From Lumbricus terrestris (Eukaryota; Annelida; Clitellata; Crassiclitellata; Lumbricidae), in contig OX457036.1 of NCBI GenBank assembly GCA_949752735.1, forward strand, positions 88,167,987 through 88,231,986: 64,000 nucleotides of DNA, given 5' to 3'. This document shows positions 21,581 to 32,763 of this stretch, piece after piece (position 1 is the stretch's first letter; every line of letters begins with the position of its first letter). A program made the translations under genes and the position numbers. Under the pieces are notes generated by a model. The model made no database searches. It worked only from the letters and a program-made list of their open reading frames with translations, and was not told where the DNA came from.

Positions 21581-22606
21581 TACCGGTATGAAAACAGTCC
21601 GTGTGTTTGTCTGTATGAGTATGTCTGCATGTCTGTGTGCTTGTCTGTGTGTCTGTGTCTATGTCATTAAAAAGCAATTATCCATGCCCTAATTAATATT
21701 CATATAACGCAGTGACGTCATTACTCTGGATCATTATTCTGGATCATTCCAGAACATTCGATTATTGCCTATTGTTCTTTGTCTGTCTGTCTGTCTTTAC
21801 GTCTCCATGCCTAGGTTATTAAGAGGTCGTTAATGATGTACCCTCGGGTAATGGTTTATTAGGCGCGATAAAATATCTATGGCGCCGCGACGCAGACAAA
21901 TTTAGAAGAAAAAAGCAGATCAGGATATGCCAAAGTAAAAAACCCAGAAAAAGATCATATTTTCCACCAAGAAAAACCCCAAGATTTTTTACCTAGAAAA
22001 ACCCAAGATTTTCATCCTAGAAAAACCCAATTTTCTTCATAGAAAAAAGTTTTCCACCTAGAAAAAATTAAAGAATTTCCAGATAACCCAATGTGTGCCG
22101 GACGTACCACAGACAAACCTTTCATTAAACACAAAATACCATTAAAGGTTTGACTGTGGAACGTCTGCCGCATTAAACGATACAAGTAAAAATAGTGTTT
22201 TCTGGAAAATCTTGGGGTTTTTCCACGTAAAAAATCTTGGATTTTTCTAGGTGGATAATCTTGGGCTTTACTAGGCGAAAAATCTAGAATTTCTCTGTGG
22301 TTTTTTTACTTTGGCATATCCTTGTCTGTTTTTTTCTTCTAAAATTCGTCTGCGTCGCGTCGCCTTAGAGATTTTTATCGCGCCTAATAAAACCATTACC
22401 CGAGGGTCATTATCGATCTCTTAATCACCTGGGTATGCAGACGGACAAAGAACAATAGGTAATTATTGAATGATCCATAATAATGACGTCACTGCGTTAA
22501 AATTAGATGCGTGGCTAATTCTTTTTTAATGACACAGACACACACAGACATACTCACACAGACATACTCACAACAGACAAACACACGAACTGTTATCATA
22601 CCGATA
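21581..22606. mobile_element. 1.03-kb foldback (full-length hairpin) element
   Basis: The sequence is inverted-repeat along nearly its full length, from TACCGGTATG...GTGTGTTTGTCTG at the left to CAGACAAACACACGAAC...CATACCGATAAG at the right. It passes through GTAATGGTTTATTAGGCGCG / CGCGCCTAATAAAACCATTA and a central pair around CCACAGACAAACC. Arms are about 480 bp with moderate divergence. No coding capacity. Located just upstream (minus strand) of the final lectin exon. Confidence 0.85.
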
Positions 22607-23548
22607 AGCTTACTAATTCAACCACTTTCGTGTTTGTCCAAGCACAATTTCTTTAACACAAGCGTAGGTCAAAGTTGCATATAAACTTTTCAGCTGGCTC
22701 AGTTGGGGCACAAACTACTTCATGGCCCCATTTGTGACATTTGTCATATTGGAGCCATGCAGTCTTCAGATTTATTGGTTCCTTGTACAATTGCCAGCAA
22801 TATAATTATGGATGCCAGCAATTACAGCCAATGAGCCGAACATCAGTTGTATTATTTATTTCAGTTTCCTCACAGGTGGCCAAAGGATGCGCAACGGCAG
22901 GGTTGTACTGGTAAATTTTGAGGTGCGTACACGCTGACCGGGAGAAAAATCGCCTTTTTGGGTGCAAAATTTCTGATGACCTTTTTTAGTCACCCGCCCA
23001 AATATGTCCCCGTTTTTCCGTCCGAAAAAATCTGATGACCTTTTTTAGTCTTTCGCTTCAAATTTCGCGTATAGGGCCTACCCGTGTAGGCCTACCATGG
23101 TTTTTACCCGCGTATATACTGGTTTTCGGGAGGCGAGTATGTATACGATGCCGTTTTTCGCCGGAGGTAGCCTACATGTAAGTAGGCCTATACGCCCTAT
23201 AATACCCGCGCATTCCCTTGATTACAGCCCTGCGCGGTGGTGTCATTACTTGTCGCACTTTCTTTGTCACAGACGATGGGCTGAACATCAGTTTCATCAC
23301 TTCTTTCAGCTTGCTCACAGGTGGCCATAGAATGAGCACCACTGTTATCACTTGTCGCAATTTCTTCACAGGTGAGGCTAAGCTGAGCGTCTGTGGTATC
23401 ACTTGCTAGGATAGCTGTGACTCTACAGGGCTATTTGAGCCTTGCACTGATACTTTTACTGATAACAATTTTTCCAATTTTCATTTCATCCTAGGCCGTT
23501 GTATTTTTTTCACTGGTGTGTATTTTTTTAATGTGTTACTGTATCTTG
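22607..23548. other. Low-complexity region at the tail of the pogo-like pseudogene
   Basis: Contains imperfect repeats of CTGAACATCAGTT...CTCACAGGTGGCC (22846-22880, 23280-23325) and two TCTGATGACCTTTTTTAGTC modules (about 22975, 23032). May be the C-terminal region of the minus-strand transposase relic; no clear frame. Confidence 0.4.
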
Positions 23549-23818
23549 TTAAAGTTTCTTTACTTGTTGTTGGTCTGATCTGTCTGGGTTACAGACTGAT
23601 TCCATCCTAACATTAGTTGCCTTCTTCACTTTATCCTGCACATATCCAACGGCCTGCATCTCTAAGACACTTACATGTCGTGACGCTTTATTTCTACGGC
23701 GAGGATTTACAGGGCTCTCTTCTAAACCAGCTTTTTGTCTTTTCCGGGAATTGATTTTGTTATTATTCTGTAGAAGTGATTTTCGTTTCTGATTTTTATT
23801 AAGTGCATTCACCATGCT

Positions 23819-24243
23819 CAGTGGCGTAGCCAGTTATTTTTTCATGGGGGGGCAGTGGGGTGGCAGCTTAAAATGATGGGGTGGCTACCGTTAGCAATTA
23901 AAGCGTGCATCGGCATCGGTATATTGCCATAGACTATGTATTTTTAGATTTTGGATGTATTACAGTATTGGACATAATACGCATGCAAGCCTCACTAGCT
24001 TGTCTGTCCCACAGTGCACTATAGTGGCCTGTCCCACTTTCCAATCACCCACCCTATAAGAAGTTGTACAGGAAGTTGTATAAAAAATAAAATAAGTCAG
24101 AAATTATATAGCATTCTTTAATTCTTTATCACTCGTAAAAGTAAAAAGTAGAACAAACGCAGGGATTGGGGGCAGCTGGGGGGGCAGCCCTTCCATTTGG
24201 GGGGGCGGCTGCCCCCCCGTGCCCCCCCGTAGTTACGCCACTG
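23819..24243. mobile_element. hAT MITE CAGTGGCGTAGCCAG, copy 1
   Basis: Ends CAGTGGCGTAGCCAG and GTAGTTACGCCACTG, flanked by perfect ACCATGCT duplications (23811-23818 and 24244-24251). Near-identical to 46260-46687. Inserted in the transposase relic. Confidence 0.92.
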
Positions 24244-24301
24244 ACCATGCTTGACTCTGTTTTAAACTGGTGCTTGTTCACTGTAACAACCTTTAGGGCT
24301 A

Positions 24302-24567
24302 CAGGGTGAGCCAAAAGATGAGACATAATAAAATCGTGTTTTTGTTACTTTTTCTTACGTTACGTTTTTGAATCGTCAAAAAACGGTGGGTGGCTTCACT
24401 AAAAGCGATATAACTTTTGTTCTGCGTAAAATATTTTGCTGAAATCTGGTCATCGTGTGTAAATATGAATTATCTATAAACCTGTAAAATTTCATTTCGA
24501 AATTCCTACTATTGGTCACGATATTGGCAAAAAACGTAGGAAAGGGGGGGCTTTTTTGCCCACCCTG
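24302..24567. mobile_element. Mariner-type MITE CAGGGTGAGCCAAAAG
   Basis: Ends CAGGGTGAGCCAAAA and TTTTGCCCACCCTG flanked by TA on both sides (24300-24301 and 24568-24569). No ORF of note. Confidence 0.8.
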
Positions 24568-25189
24568 TATGTGATGGTCTGTGAGGAAAATGCACCGAGG
24601 AACGTGCACTCTTCTTTTTATGCACCAATAGTTCTGCCTTCAATTATGTTTGGGAACGTGTCTCAGAAACACCACCGTGGTTTTGCTTGTACATGGGACT
24701 TGTTCTCTATGACTATCTTGGAGTGAAGACAGCTCAGGAGCAATTAGCTGATCAGTTTTTGCTGAATGCCGTGCTGCCTTGTGTGTATCTGAAGCTTGGT
24801 ATTTACCAGTTGTGTCACGAGATTGTGTTAGCACAGCCTGAATTCCAATAATGTCAACACTGGGATCAGGTTGATCAGTCACAGCTGATGGCGCAAAGTC
24901 AGTGTCGTTAAAGACATCAAGATTGAAAGGAAAAATTCATGCTGCAAGAAAGCCATTCACGGCCGTTTCTGTGCAAGCGGTTTTCAATTACGCAGCACCA
25001 AATGATGCAGCAATGTAGCTCGCTGTCCAACGTTGGACAACATCCACTTGTCCATTTTTGATGATAGTTTTGTTTAAGAGGACCAAAAATGTTACATCTA
25101 ATGGTTGCAGTCGATGACTTGTGTGAGGTGGGAGAGGCAATAGAGTTATGCCGTGTTCTTTTGCATACTGTATGACCTCTAGTGATTTG

Positions 25190-25349
25190 CAGTGGCGTAG
25201 CCAGGAATTTTTGATGGGGGGGTTTATGGCTGGAAACCCTGTTTTTTGCTATTTTTTCTTACTTAAATGGAAAAATAACCTTAAAAAACTTTTCCCCCGA
25301 GCCAATAGGGGGTTTTAACCCCCGAAACCCCCCCTTGCCTATGCCACTG
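25190..25349. mobile_element. 160-bp hAT MITE in the DDE region
   Basis: Ends CAGTGGCGTAGCCAGG and CTATGCCACTG, flanked by perfect GTGATTTG duplications (25182-25189 and 25350-25357). Transposase homology continues on both sides, which confirms the insertion. Confidence 0.92.
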
Positions 25350-25452
25350 GTGATTTGTCACTAACATGTCCGTCAAACACAATCATAACTCTGTTTGATA
25401 TCAATGGCTTGGCGTGCTGGACAATATTATGTAGGTATTTCACGAAATTGTC

Positions 25453-25906
25453 CCGGTGTAAAGGTTTCAAATTACTCCCTCCTAAATATTACCCCCCTCG
25501 ATAACTTGAAACCGGTTTCAGATTACCCCCCGGAAACTAGATTTACATAAATCATCGCATTCATTGCATTAAAAAATCAGAAAAATCATCCCGCTTCTTG
25601 TTTTGGTCTGAAGATTTTCATCAGTCATCCCACTTCGTGGTTTGCTATCAATATTTTGATCAAAAAAATAATATCCTCGAAGCCATTTTCTCCATGTAAA
25701 CTTCAGCGTCGAATAGTATTTTAGTTACAGATGAAAATATTGATAACAAACCATGAAGTAGGATGACGGATGCAAATCTTCAGACCAAAACAAGAAGCGG
25801 GATGAATTTTTTGATGTTTTTAGTGCAATAAATACGATTATTGATGCCATTTGCAGTTTGCAGGGGGGAAATGTTTAGGAGGGGGTAATCTGAAACCTTT
25901 ACACCG
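25453..25906. mobile_element. 454-bp foldback element CCGGTGTAAAGGTTTC
   Basis: Ends CCGGTGTAAAGGTTTCA and the inverse TGAAACCTTTACACCGG. The inner arms also pair (CGCTTCTTGTTTTGGTCTGA with its inverse near 25780). A full-length hairpin without coding potential. No clear target duplication. Confidence 0.78.
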
Positions 25907-26392
25907 GTCAATCCGCCCACTTGCTGACGGCGATCCAACAGCCCTACGTGGAGCACCGTTCATGATACGGACAGAGATAAGCTTTGTTTTAAATTAATAG
26001 CCTACAATCATTGGTGGAACAAAATTTCCAGATTCACTCATTGCACAAGCAATTGTTGTTATCTTTTTCTCGGCACTAACACTTTTTCCAACTTGCTTTC
26101 AGTCTCTTCTCCAGATGACTTTACGAGGCATTTGGACAGCCGTTATAGGCCTACCACTCTCGTCAATGTTATAGATTTGAGTTGCCTATATCCAAATGTG
26201 CTCAATTCATCCTTTAAAATGTCATAAAAACGGGAAACTTGCACACGATTAAAACCTGTCAGGTGTGACATACCTGTCGCTTCAGGGCGACGTAAAGTTA
26301 GTCGATGCCTTCTCATAAACAATCGTACCCAATCGATGTCTGTCAGTTTTTTCTCTTTCGAAAAGGAGTGGTCAAGATTATTGCTCTGTGCA

Positions 26393-26394
<2 letters not shown>

Positions 26395-26455
<61 letters not shown>

Positions 26456-26458
26456 TAT
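26395..26458. repeat. (AT)n microsatellite
   Basis: About 50 bp of AT dinucleotide repeat. Confidence 0.95.
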
Positions 26459-26559
26459 TACCTTAATGGCAATACCAAGTGACCCACCGCACATGGGTAG
26501 CCTACATAAAGAGATAAATAAAATAATATAAAAAGGATTGACAATGTCATCTTTAGTAA

Positions 26560-26995
26560 AGGTCATTCAGTTAGATAGGCGCCGCATATAAACATCAGCG
26601 GGATGACGTTTCTTCACGTCGGTATAAAATACGTGGGATGAAATTGCAGTCGTCCTTTACAGGTAGCGAGAAGTCGTGTGGTCGTTGACGAGGATTATAG
26701 CAAAGCCGAGTCCGTGGGAAAAAAAAGGGTTAACCCTTCGCAGGACATGACTGTCGCATCTTCTGAGAACGAAAGAGGTCAATGTCGGTCTTGGCTGCCT
26801 TTACCACCGCACTGGCAGCGTCCTCGGGCAAGTGTCCCATTTGCTGCGAACAATCGCTCCATTCTGTGTCTGTCTTCGGCCGTAGTAAGCCCCCACCACT
26901 CTGGCGATGCATACATGAGGCGAGTTACAGTAGTAGCCTCAGTAACCGTATGCATGGTCTTGGAGGGCAGTCCATGGGTCTTTAGAATGCGCAGT
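26560..26995 (-). pseudogene. LINE 3' end (jockey/CR1-like RT C-terminus)
   Basis: The minus strand encodes MYASPEWWGLTTAEDRHRME, then YNPRQRPHDFSLPVKDDCNF and IPRILYR, the characteristic C-terminal tail of jockey/CR1-group reverse transcriptases. 5'-truncated; one frameshift in the middle. It sits between the HTH and DDE parts of the pogo-like relic. A related tail is at 45605-46010. Confidence 0.7.
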
Positions 26996-27242
26996 GAATA
27001 GAGGGAACTGGCGCACGAGCTTATGACCTCGAAGCTGGAAGGCCAACGACCTCATTTCGTTTATTGCTAAAACCATAAAAGCGGTTTTGCACCGCATTTG
27101 TGTAATCCACATGCTCTTTCTGGAGCTCATCATTCAACACTCGCTTAAACCGCCCCATACTTGCAGACATTGTGCTTCTTGGTATTCTAAACTGTATCAT
27201 TGCTTGGCGTTTAGACAAATCGCCACTCTCAACCATACTCAA

Positions 27243-27881
27243 TTACTCATAGCTTGACACAAGATCTTCTCACTGCAGCTTCGTCGCTCTGTCTTCCGTT
27301 TACAATGTCGTACCACGATGCTACAATGCCAAAAGCAAAACCTGATGACCTATTATGTTTAAAATATAGCTTTGGGCAAAACTGGCATACCGTTGGGACA
27401 AGACTGACATAGCGCTGGGGCAAAACTGAAAAACGGTGGGACACAATTATTTGTCCGTCATGGGGCAACATTGGCACGTAAAACGGGGCAAGGGTGGCAT
27501 TACAGTACCGCTTTCACCCCGCTTTGGGTGCCCATAATTACGAGGTTCAAGCTCCATTGCCCCCTGACAAGGTCCTTCCAACATTTATCATTTTAAAAAG
27601 CACTCTTTCTTGCGCAGTACAAAATAAAACGTTGACGAGTGCGATTTTAATTCTGAATGTAGGCAACATTTATCAGATACTCATGAGAGTTGGAAAAGCT
27701 TTAAAAAATCCGATAAATTTGTTACATTGCAATTTGTGGGAACGTCTCCCACATGGAAGCATAACACTTAACGATAGTCAATCTGTGCACAAGGTAAGGG
27801 TTTCACAAAATAAGTAGGTATTTCCATGGGCGTAACTTTGCCTCATATAGTGGTGTGACCATTCATCTGGAGCTCTATTCA
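27243..27881. other. No gene supported; GGGCAAAACTG repeats
   Basis: Plus-strand motifs like TTTGGGCAAAACTGGCATACC and variants recur at 27360-27490. These could be the terminal region of the pogo-like element. No gene beyond that. Confidence 0.35.
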
Positions 27882-28184
27882 TTAGTGGGAGGGGGGTTTA
27901 AAACACCCAACGGGCGAAACGTCTCCATGCAGCTCTGTCCTTCTATAATAATTGTGTAATGAACAGTTTGACTGCTGTGGGTCTTTTAGTTGTTCCCAAT
28001 TGACATAATCGTCAGCCAATAAATTTTGTGTTTTGATGGGTTTTTTTTGGTTCTCAATAAAATTCTTTTCCCCGTGTATCCTTGTAAGAGTTTGCTGCCA
28101 CTCCTGTTTCATTAACGATGCCAAAATACCAGGCATAGCCATTAATACAAATATAGCCTTAAGGCATGCCATACAGCGAGACAT
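27882..28184 (-). CDS. Hypothetical secreted-protein ORF, possible first exon
   Basis: A 100-residue frame starting MSRCMACLKAIFVLMAMPGI, a good signal peptide with cleavage likely near ILA-S. The mature part is hydrophilic with Lys/Gln-rich then Asn/Tyr-rich stretches and two Cys. No domain recognised. It lies inside the large intron of the lectin candidate on the same strand, so it could be a nested gene, an alternative first exon or chance. A GT dinucleotide follows VSPVG, but no convincing donor consensus decides the end. Confidence 0.35.
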   Translation of the reverse strand: MSRCMACLKAIFVLMAMPGILASLMKQEWQQTLTRIHGEKNFIENQKKPIKTQNLLADDYVNWEQLKDPQQSNCSLHNYYRRTELHGDVSPVGCFKPPSH

Positions 28185-29201
28185 TTTTCGAAAGAATAAC
28201 TGTGCAACAAATGTGACTTTAATGTATCAAATTTAAATTATAGGCAATCTCACAGGTAGCACCAAACCGGGCAAACCGCCTCTATGGTTCGCCTTTGCTT
28301 TGGGCAAAATGCCCCCTGTAGGCCTATTTGCATATATTGCATATCCATTCTTATTAATCACTTTTCTTGTGTCGAAAAGAAGAGTTGCTGTCCTGAATAC
28401 CCTCAGAATCAAACATTGCACTGTACCTCTTTAGAGTACCGTACTTTTAGGCTTTAGAAGTCACAGAGGTTAACAGAATATACAAATGGGCCACCAGGAG
28501 ACATTTTCTCACTGTGAGCATAGGCGTAGGGGACATTTCAGCCGGGGGGGGGGGGGGGGAACTTTTACACTTGCCCGAAAACATAAATCCGGAATAATTG
28601 ACGTCGTGCACAAATAGCCATCTCTTTTCTTGCGCCCACACCCGGGAACAAGGGGCAGAGGGGCAAATACCCTGGGGCCCGGCCATATTATAGGGACCAG
28701 GCTGGGTAATTTTAAGCCTGTAATTATGCAAATTTATTAAGTCTATGTATAATATTCCTGACACTTTACTACAACCACTGTCAACCTTCACACGAGCAGC
28801 TGATTAAATTCATAATTATAGGCCTACATTGCTTGAATTGTAACGTTTTTAATCATCTACAAAGCGCCTCTAGTAGGGTGAACCGTTCAGAGGTGCTCCT
28901 AGTGCGCAAGACCACGCGCGAAAAGGCAGGTTCTAAAAGGAGAGAAGGAAGAAGAGAGACTGTCGGAGAAAGTGTAGAGCGAGCGCAAGGAGAAAGTTCA
29001 TTGCAAAGAGAAAGACCAATTGAGGCAAATGATCAAGACTGAGCCATAGCAGTTCTAGAAGGCGGAAGCTAGAGTCAAGTCTGTTGGATGAACGAAGTGA
29101 ATGGTTGGAGGAAGCTGGGTGAGGCCTTAGTTTAACGTCGGTCAGATATTTGAGGAAAAACTCCTGAGCCTTGAAAATCAGAGTGAGTGTAGGCCTATGT
29201 G
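28185..29201. other. About 1 kb without a supported gene
   Basis: Includes a poly(G) run (about 28544-28559) flanked by AGGCGTAGGGGACATTTCAGC and a GGGGCAAATACCCTGGGGCCC segment resembling the subterminal block of the hAT element at 41224. A purine-rich stretch (28910-29050) gives a charged short frame with no recognised homology. Confidence 0.4.
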
Positions 29202-30052
29202 TAGGGCTGCCAACTTTTGATTTTGCCATTCCGGGACGCATTCAGCCACTCGATGTGCCATTACCAATTTACACAATCCACAGAAGCGCATAATGTAACA
29301 AATGTTGTGTCATCCCTACATCTAGGCCTACAATCTACTAAAAATTCCTTCCCAATTTCAGACAAATCATCAACAAACATAATTATATAGCCTAAATTTA
29401 AGACAAGAATCAACCTCAAGAAGAACATTTCAAACTCCAGTCATCTAGGCTCATCAGAGTAAGACTTATGAGCCCAAATTGAGGAAGTTCGAAGGTATCG
29501 TAGGCTCATAGGTCTGCGACCGGAGAGCAGAATTTGTATTAAACTTAGGGCTTATACTTAATATATTATAGGGTCTACTTATGTGCGTTAAGCAGTTCCA
29601 GAACACTGGGAACAAAGTCGCAGAAATTAGCGCATGTCATGCTAACAGTTGTGCTTTAATAAGGTCGGTGAACTCTCGGTGCACTGCTCAGGTAATTGAG
29701 ATTGTTAGACAAAATATCGTTCATAATGCTGAATTCTCTCTCGCAAAAAAGCATTAAAACTGGACACAATATGCTAAACCGAAAACCGGGTGTCAGTGAT
29801 TTGAAAAGTTTTGAAGGACTTCCCAATGTTCAGCCAACAATGTAATGTATAGGTCTGATAGAGAGCAGGACGTAAAAAATCATCGTACAAATGGCTGAGT
29901 TCAGTAAGCACAAAATAATAGGAACGATAATTATTGTGCTAAGTGGATCTCTGGACCAAATTCCGGGACAATTTGAGATCAATCCGGGACACGGGACGCA
30001 CAGGGTCGATTCCGGGACTGTGCCGGCGAATCCTGGACGGTTGGCAGCCCTA
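29202..30052. mobile_element. hAT-type element TAGGGCTGCCAAC, uninterrupted sister copy
   Basis: Same termini and interior as the outer layer at 5946-11194. Flanked by perfect CCTATGTG (29194-29201 and 30053-30060). Provides the empty-site reference for the nest. Confidence 0.92.
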
Positions 30053-30060
30053 CCTATGTG

Positions 30061-30995
30061 AGCACGGAGAGGAAGCCAATGAGTGAGGACAGAATAGCGA
30101 GAGATCCTTAGACATCTTAAATGAAAATAAGAGGCGCGTGTGCTTTTGGAAATGTTCTCAGTTAAGGCATAACCGTAATTTAAGTGAACCATCGAGTGCA
30201 ATATACGCTGACCCAGCACACTTCACAAGAAGGAAAAGATTGAAAATTTACAGAGAGCAGAACAATATCTGCACGTTCAGTAGGCTATTTGATGATCGCA
30301 AGATTATCGTGTCTATTTTGTCTCATGACCAGAGATAGAAGAAATTTCGATGTCATTCAGGCAGTGAATTCCGTGATCTGTGGCACCTGGCTTGAATGCT
30401 GTGAATTTTCCCAAATGCCACGAATAGTCGCAATTTTCGATAAAATTTTGGCTTGTGAATTTGCTCCGATTGACGTCATTATTTACAATAATTATGCTAC
30501 CGTGAATTTTGAACTTTTCGTGAATTTCTGCTATCCATGGTTGTTGTGAGCTAATATTTAACTCGATTCGGGCAAGTTGAAACTGGGAGATAATGTGGTG
30601 TAGGCCTACTAATGAACGTTGAATTCGGACAGCCTACGCCACCGGAAAAAAACTGTCAGTGTTATGCCAGAACAACGGATGTAGGAGAGAAGGGTTAGGG
30701 TTAGGGTTATATAAAGCCTACTGTGAGAATTATTTGCTAGACACCAATTCTTCGTGACACACCATTTTACGCGACACACCGTTGGTCGAATTGCGACACA
30801 CTATTAGGGCCTACTATAGTGTTAATAACCTCTGGTATAGTGTATTCAAAAGTGTAGTTATTTTTTCAATTAGACCTACGACTTTCTATAGCCGCACACA
30901 AGAAAGTAGCAAATGAGCAAGAACACGGTGTTCGAAGGAATAAGTAACACCCAAAACTCCTTAGCACGTGTTTTGCTGCGCGTCTCAGTACAAAC
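30061..30995. other. No gene supported; short TTAGGG run
   Basis: Contains three tandem AGGGTT units at about 30692-30709, too short to be telomeric. Short hydrophilic frames at 30138-30549 lack recognisable domains. Confidence 0.4.
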
Positions 30996-31889
30996 TATAG
31001 GGTGTCTCGATAGGTCGAGAACGATTTTGAATGCAGAAAAATATATGTTATACACAACATAATGTGAAAAGTTTTATACTGGCGGATAGGTTGTTCAAAT
31101 GAAAAGGTTACGCAAAGAAAATTAGATCACTAGCTCACTTATTCAAATTTTAGCGCCAATATCCGTGACGTCATCAAATTCGTGCCAAGTAAACGTAAAT
31201 AAGCAGCATTATCATTGACTATGGGGAATACGCCGATTAGACAATGGCCAGCGTTGCCACTCTTTGGGTTTTTCAAAAGATCTTGGGTTTTTCGATCCGC
31301 ACGTGGGATATAAGGTTTTATTGAGACGAACTTGGGTTTTTCCTTGGGTTTTTCTACGGAAAAATGACTTTTTTTTAATTTGTGGGATTTTTTGGCATTT
31401 TCAGAGAATTTTTCAGAGAATTTACATTTTTTCGAACGAGAAATTGTGAACATTTTCGGAAGATTTGCGTCGGATGACTAAAAAGAGGTCATCAGATTTT
31501 TCGGACGGAAAAATCGGGAAAGTTTCAAAACTTCGAATTTTTTGGAAAATTCTGGGCATTTTCGACAGATTTGCTAAACTTGGGTTTTCTTGGATTTTTC
31601 GCCCCTCCAACTTGTTTTTCCCCATTTTTTAGAGTGTCTTCCGACACAAATCTTCCGAAAATGTTGACAATTTCCCGTCCGAAAAAAATGTAAAAAATTC
31701 CCCCGAAAATGTCCAAAAAGCCCGAAAATGTAAAAAAAGCCCTTTTTCCGTAGAAAAAACCCAAGGAAATACCCAAGTTCGTCTCAATAAAACCCCATAT
31801 CCCACGTGCGGATCGAAAAACCCAAGATTGTGTATAACATATATTTTTCTGCATTCGAAATCGTTCTCGACCTATCGAGACACCCTATA
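30996..31889. mobile_element. 0.9-kb foldback element TAGGGTGTCTCGATAGG, TA target
   Basis: Ends CTATAGGGTGTCTCGATAGG and its inverse, with TA at both borders. Arms include GGGTTTTTCGATCCGCACGT / inverse and ACGAACTTGGGTTTTTCCTT / inverse. The left arm carries an extra stretch (about 31070-31255) not matched on the right. The centre holds GGATGACTAAAAAGAGGTCA. Confidence 0.8.
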
Positions 31890-31894
31890 GTTCC

Positions 31895-32334
31895 TCAGTC
31901 CTACTCTATCAACTGCGCTGGCTTCCTGTTCAGTACTGTAAACAGGATAAAATTCAAATTGGCATGCCTGACCTACAAATCTCTCAGCACCAACGCACCT
32001 TCCTACCTTCAGTCACTACTAACTCCCTACATTCCTCCTCGTTGCTTGCGTTCATCGGGTACAAGTCTCTTATCTGAACCTCGATGCAAAACAGTTATGG
32101 GCTTGCGTGCATTCCATGCCTCTGCACCCAGGGCATGGAATCGGCTGCTCCTCGAAGCTCAATTTCACTTCCTTCCTTCAAAAAGTGGCTAAAAACTTAT
32201 TATTTCTCCTTGGCTTTCAAGCACATGGATCTTTAACTGCATCTTCCTCTGGCGGCTGACTATCCGCGCCTCAGATTCACATTTCGGTGTGACCTTGCGC
32301 GTTACAAATTTATTTAATAATAATAGTAATAATA

Positions 32335-32412
<78 letters not shown>

Positions 32413-32417
32413 GTAAT
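31895..32417 (+). pseudogene. LINE 3' end (L2/CR1-like) with (TAA)n tail
   Basis: Plus-strand frame RIKFKLACLTYKSLSTNAPS, YIPPRCLRSSGTSLL and FHASAPRAWNRLLLE are the C-terminal signature of CR1/L2-type RT. A short 3' UTR with GGTGTGACCTTGCGCG leads into (TAATAA)n (about 32317-32417). A minus-strand copy of the same 3' UTR lies at 41955-42050. 5'-truncated. Confidence 0.78.
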
Positions 32418-32483
32418 AAGTAGCTCTAAAGCGACCATGAGAGCGAATGAAGTATATACATTCTATGCGTTGAGTGTTATATA

Positions 32484-32613
32484 CAGGGTGCGCCAAAAAA
32501 AGACTCCCTAGGTTTTTTGCCAATATCTTGGCCAAAAGCAAGAATTTCGAAATGAGATTTTTCTGTCTTAAAGGCAATTTATATCTACACAGGGGTCTTT
32601 TTGGCGCAACCTG
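32484..32613. mobile_element. 130-bp mariner-type MITE
   Basis: Ends CAGGGTGCGCCAAAAA and TTTTTGGCGCAACCTG, flanked by TA (32482-32483 and 32614-32615). Related to 24302-24567. Confidence 0.8.
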
Positions 32614-32763
32614 TATGTAAAGAGAGCAGTCAAAGACATCAACTGGCTCACATAATGCCACCACGTAGGCCTTTGCCATTGATAAATAATAGAAGATTAT
32701 TATTTGGCGTGCGTAAAATGCAGAGAATAGCATTGGATTAATTTAAGAAAATAAAAGACTCAC

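Larger units (their letters stand above)
23549..27242 (-). pseudogene. Pogo/jerky-like DDE transposase relic, broken by several insertions
   Basis: Minus-strand order: a pipsqueak-type HTH block VESGDLSKRQAMIQFRIPRST (27240-27170); a CENP-B-like block MRRHRLTLRRPEATGMSHLT then TGFNRVQVSRFYDILKDELS (about 26370-26200); a DDE region with VSAEKK.TTIACAM.ESGNFVPP (about 26090-26000); VMIVFDGHVSD (about 25395) continuing across a MITE as EVIQYAKEHGITLLPLPPHT (about 25180) and HRLQPLDV; then an acidic tail (24640-24882, 23549-23815). Frameshifts and stops occur near 26155 and 24990. Interrupted by a LINE tail (26560-26995), a foldback (25453-25906) and MITEs (25190-25349, 24302-24567, 23819-24243). 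Such proteins cut and paste TA-flanked elements; this copy is dead. Confidence 0.78.

Noticed and set aside
24376..24609. 77-residue minus-strand frame
   Set aside because: Lies across a TA-flanked MITE and its border; no homology recognised.
30692..30709. Interstitial telomere
   Set aside because: Only three TTAGGG-type units; can arise by chance.
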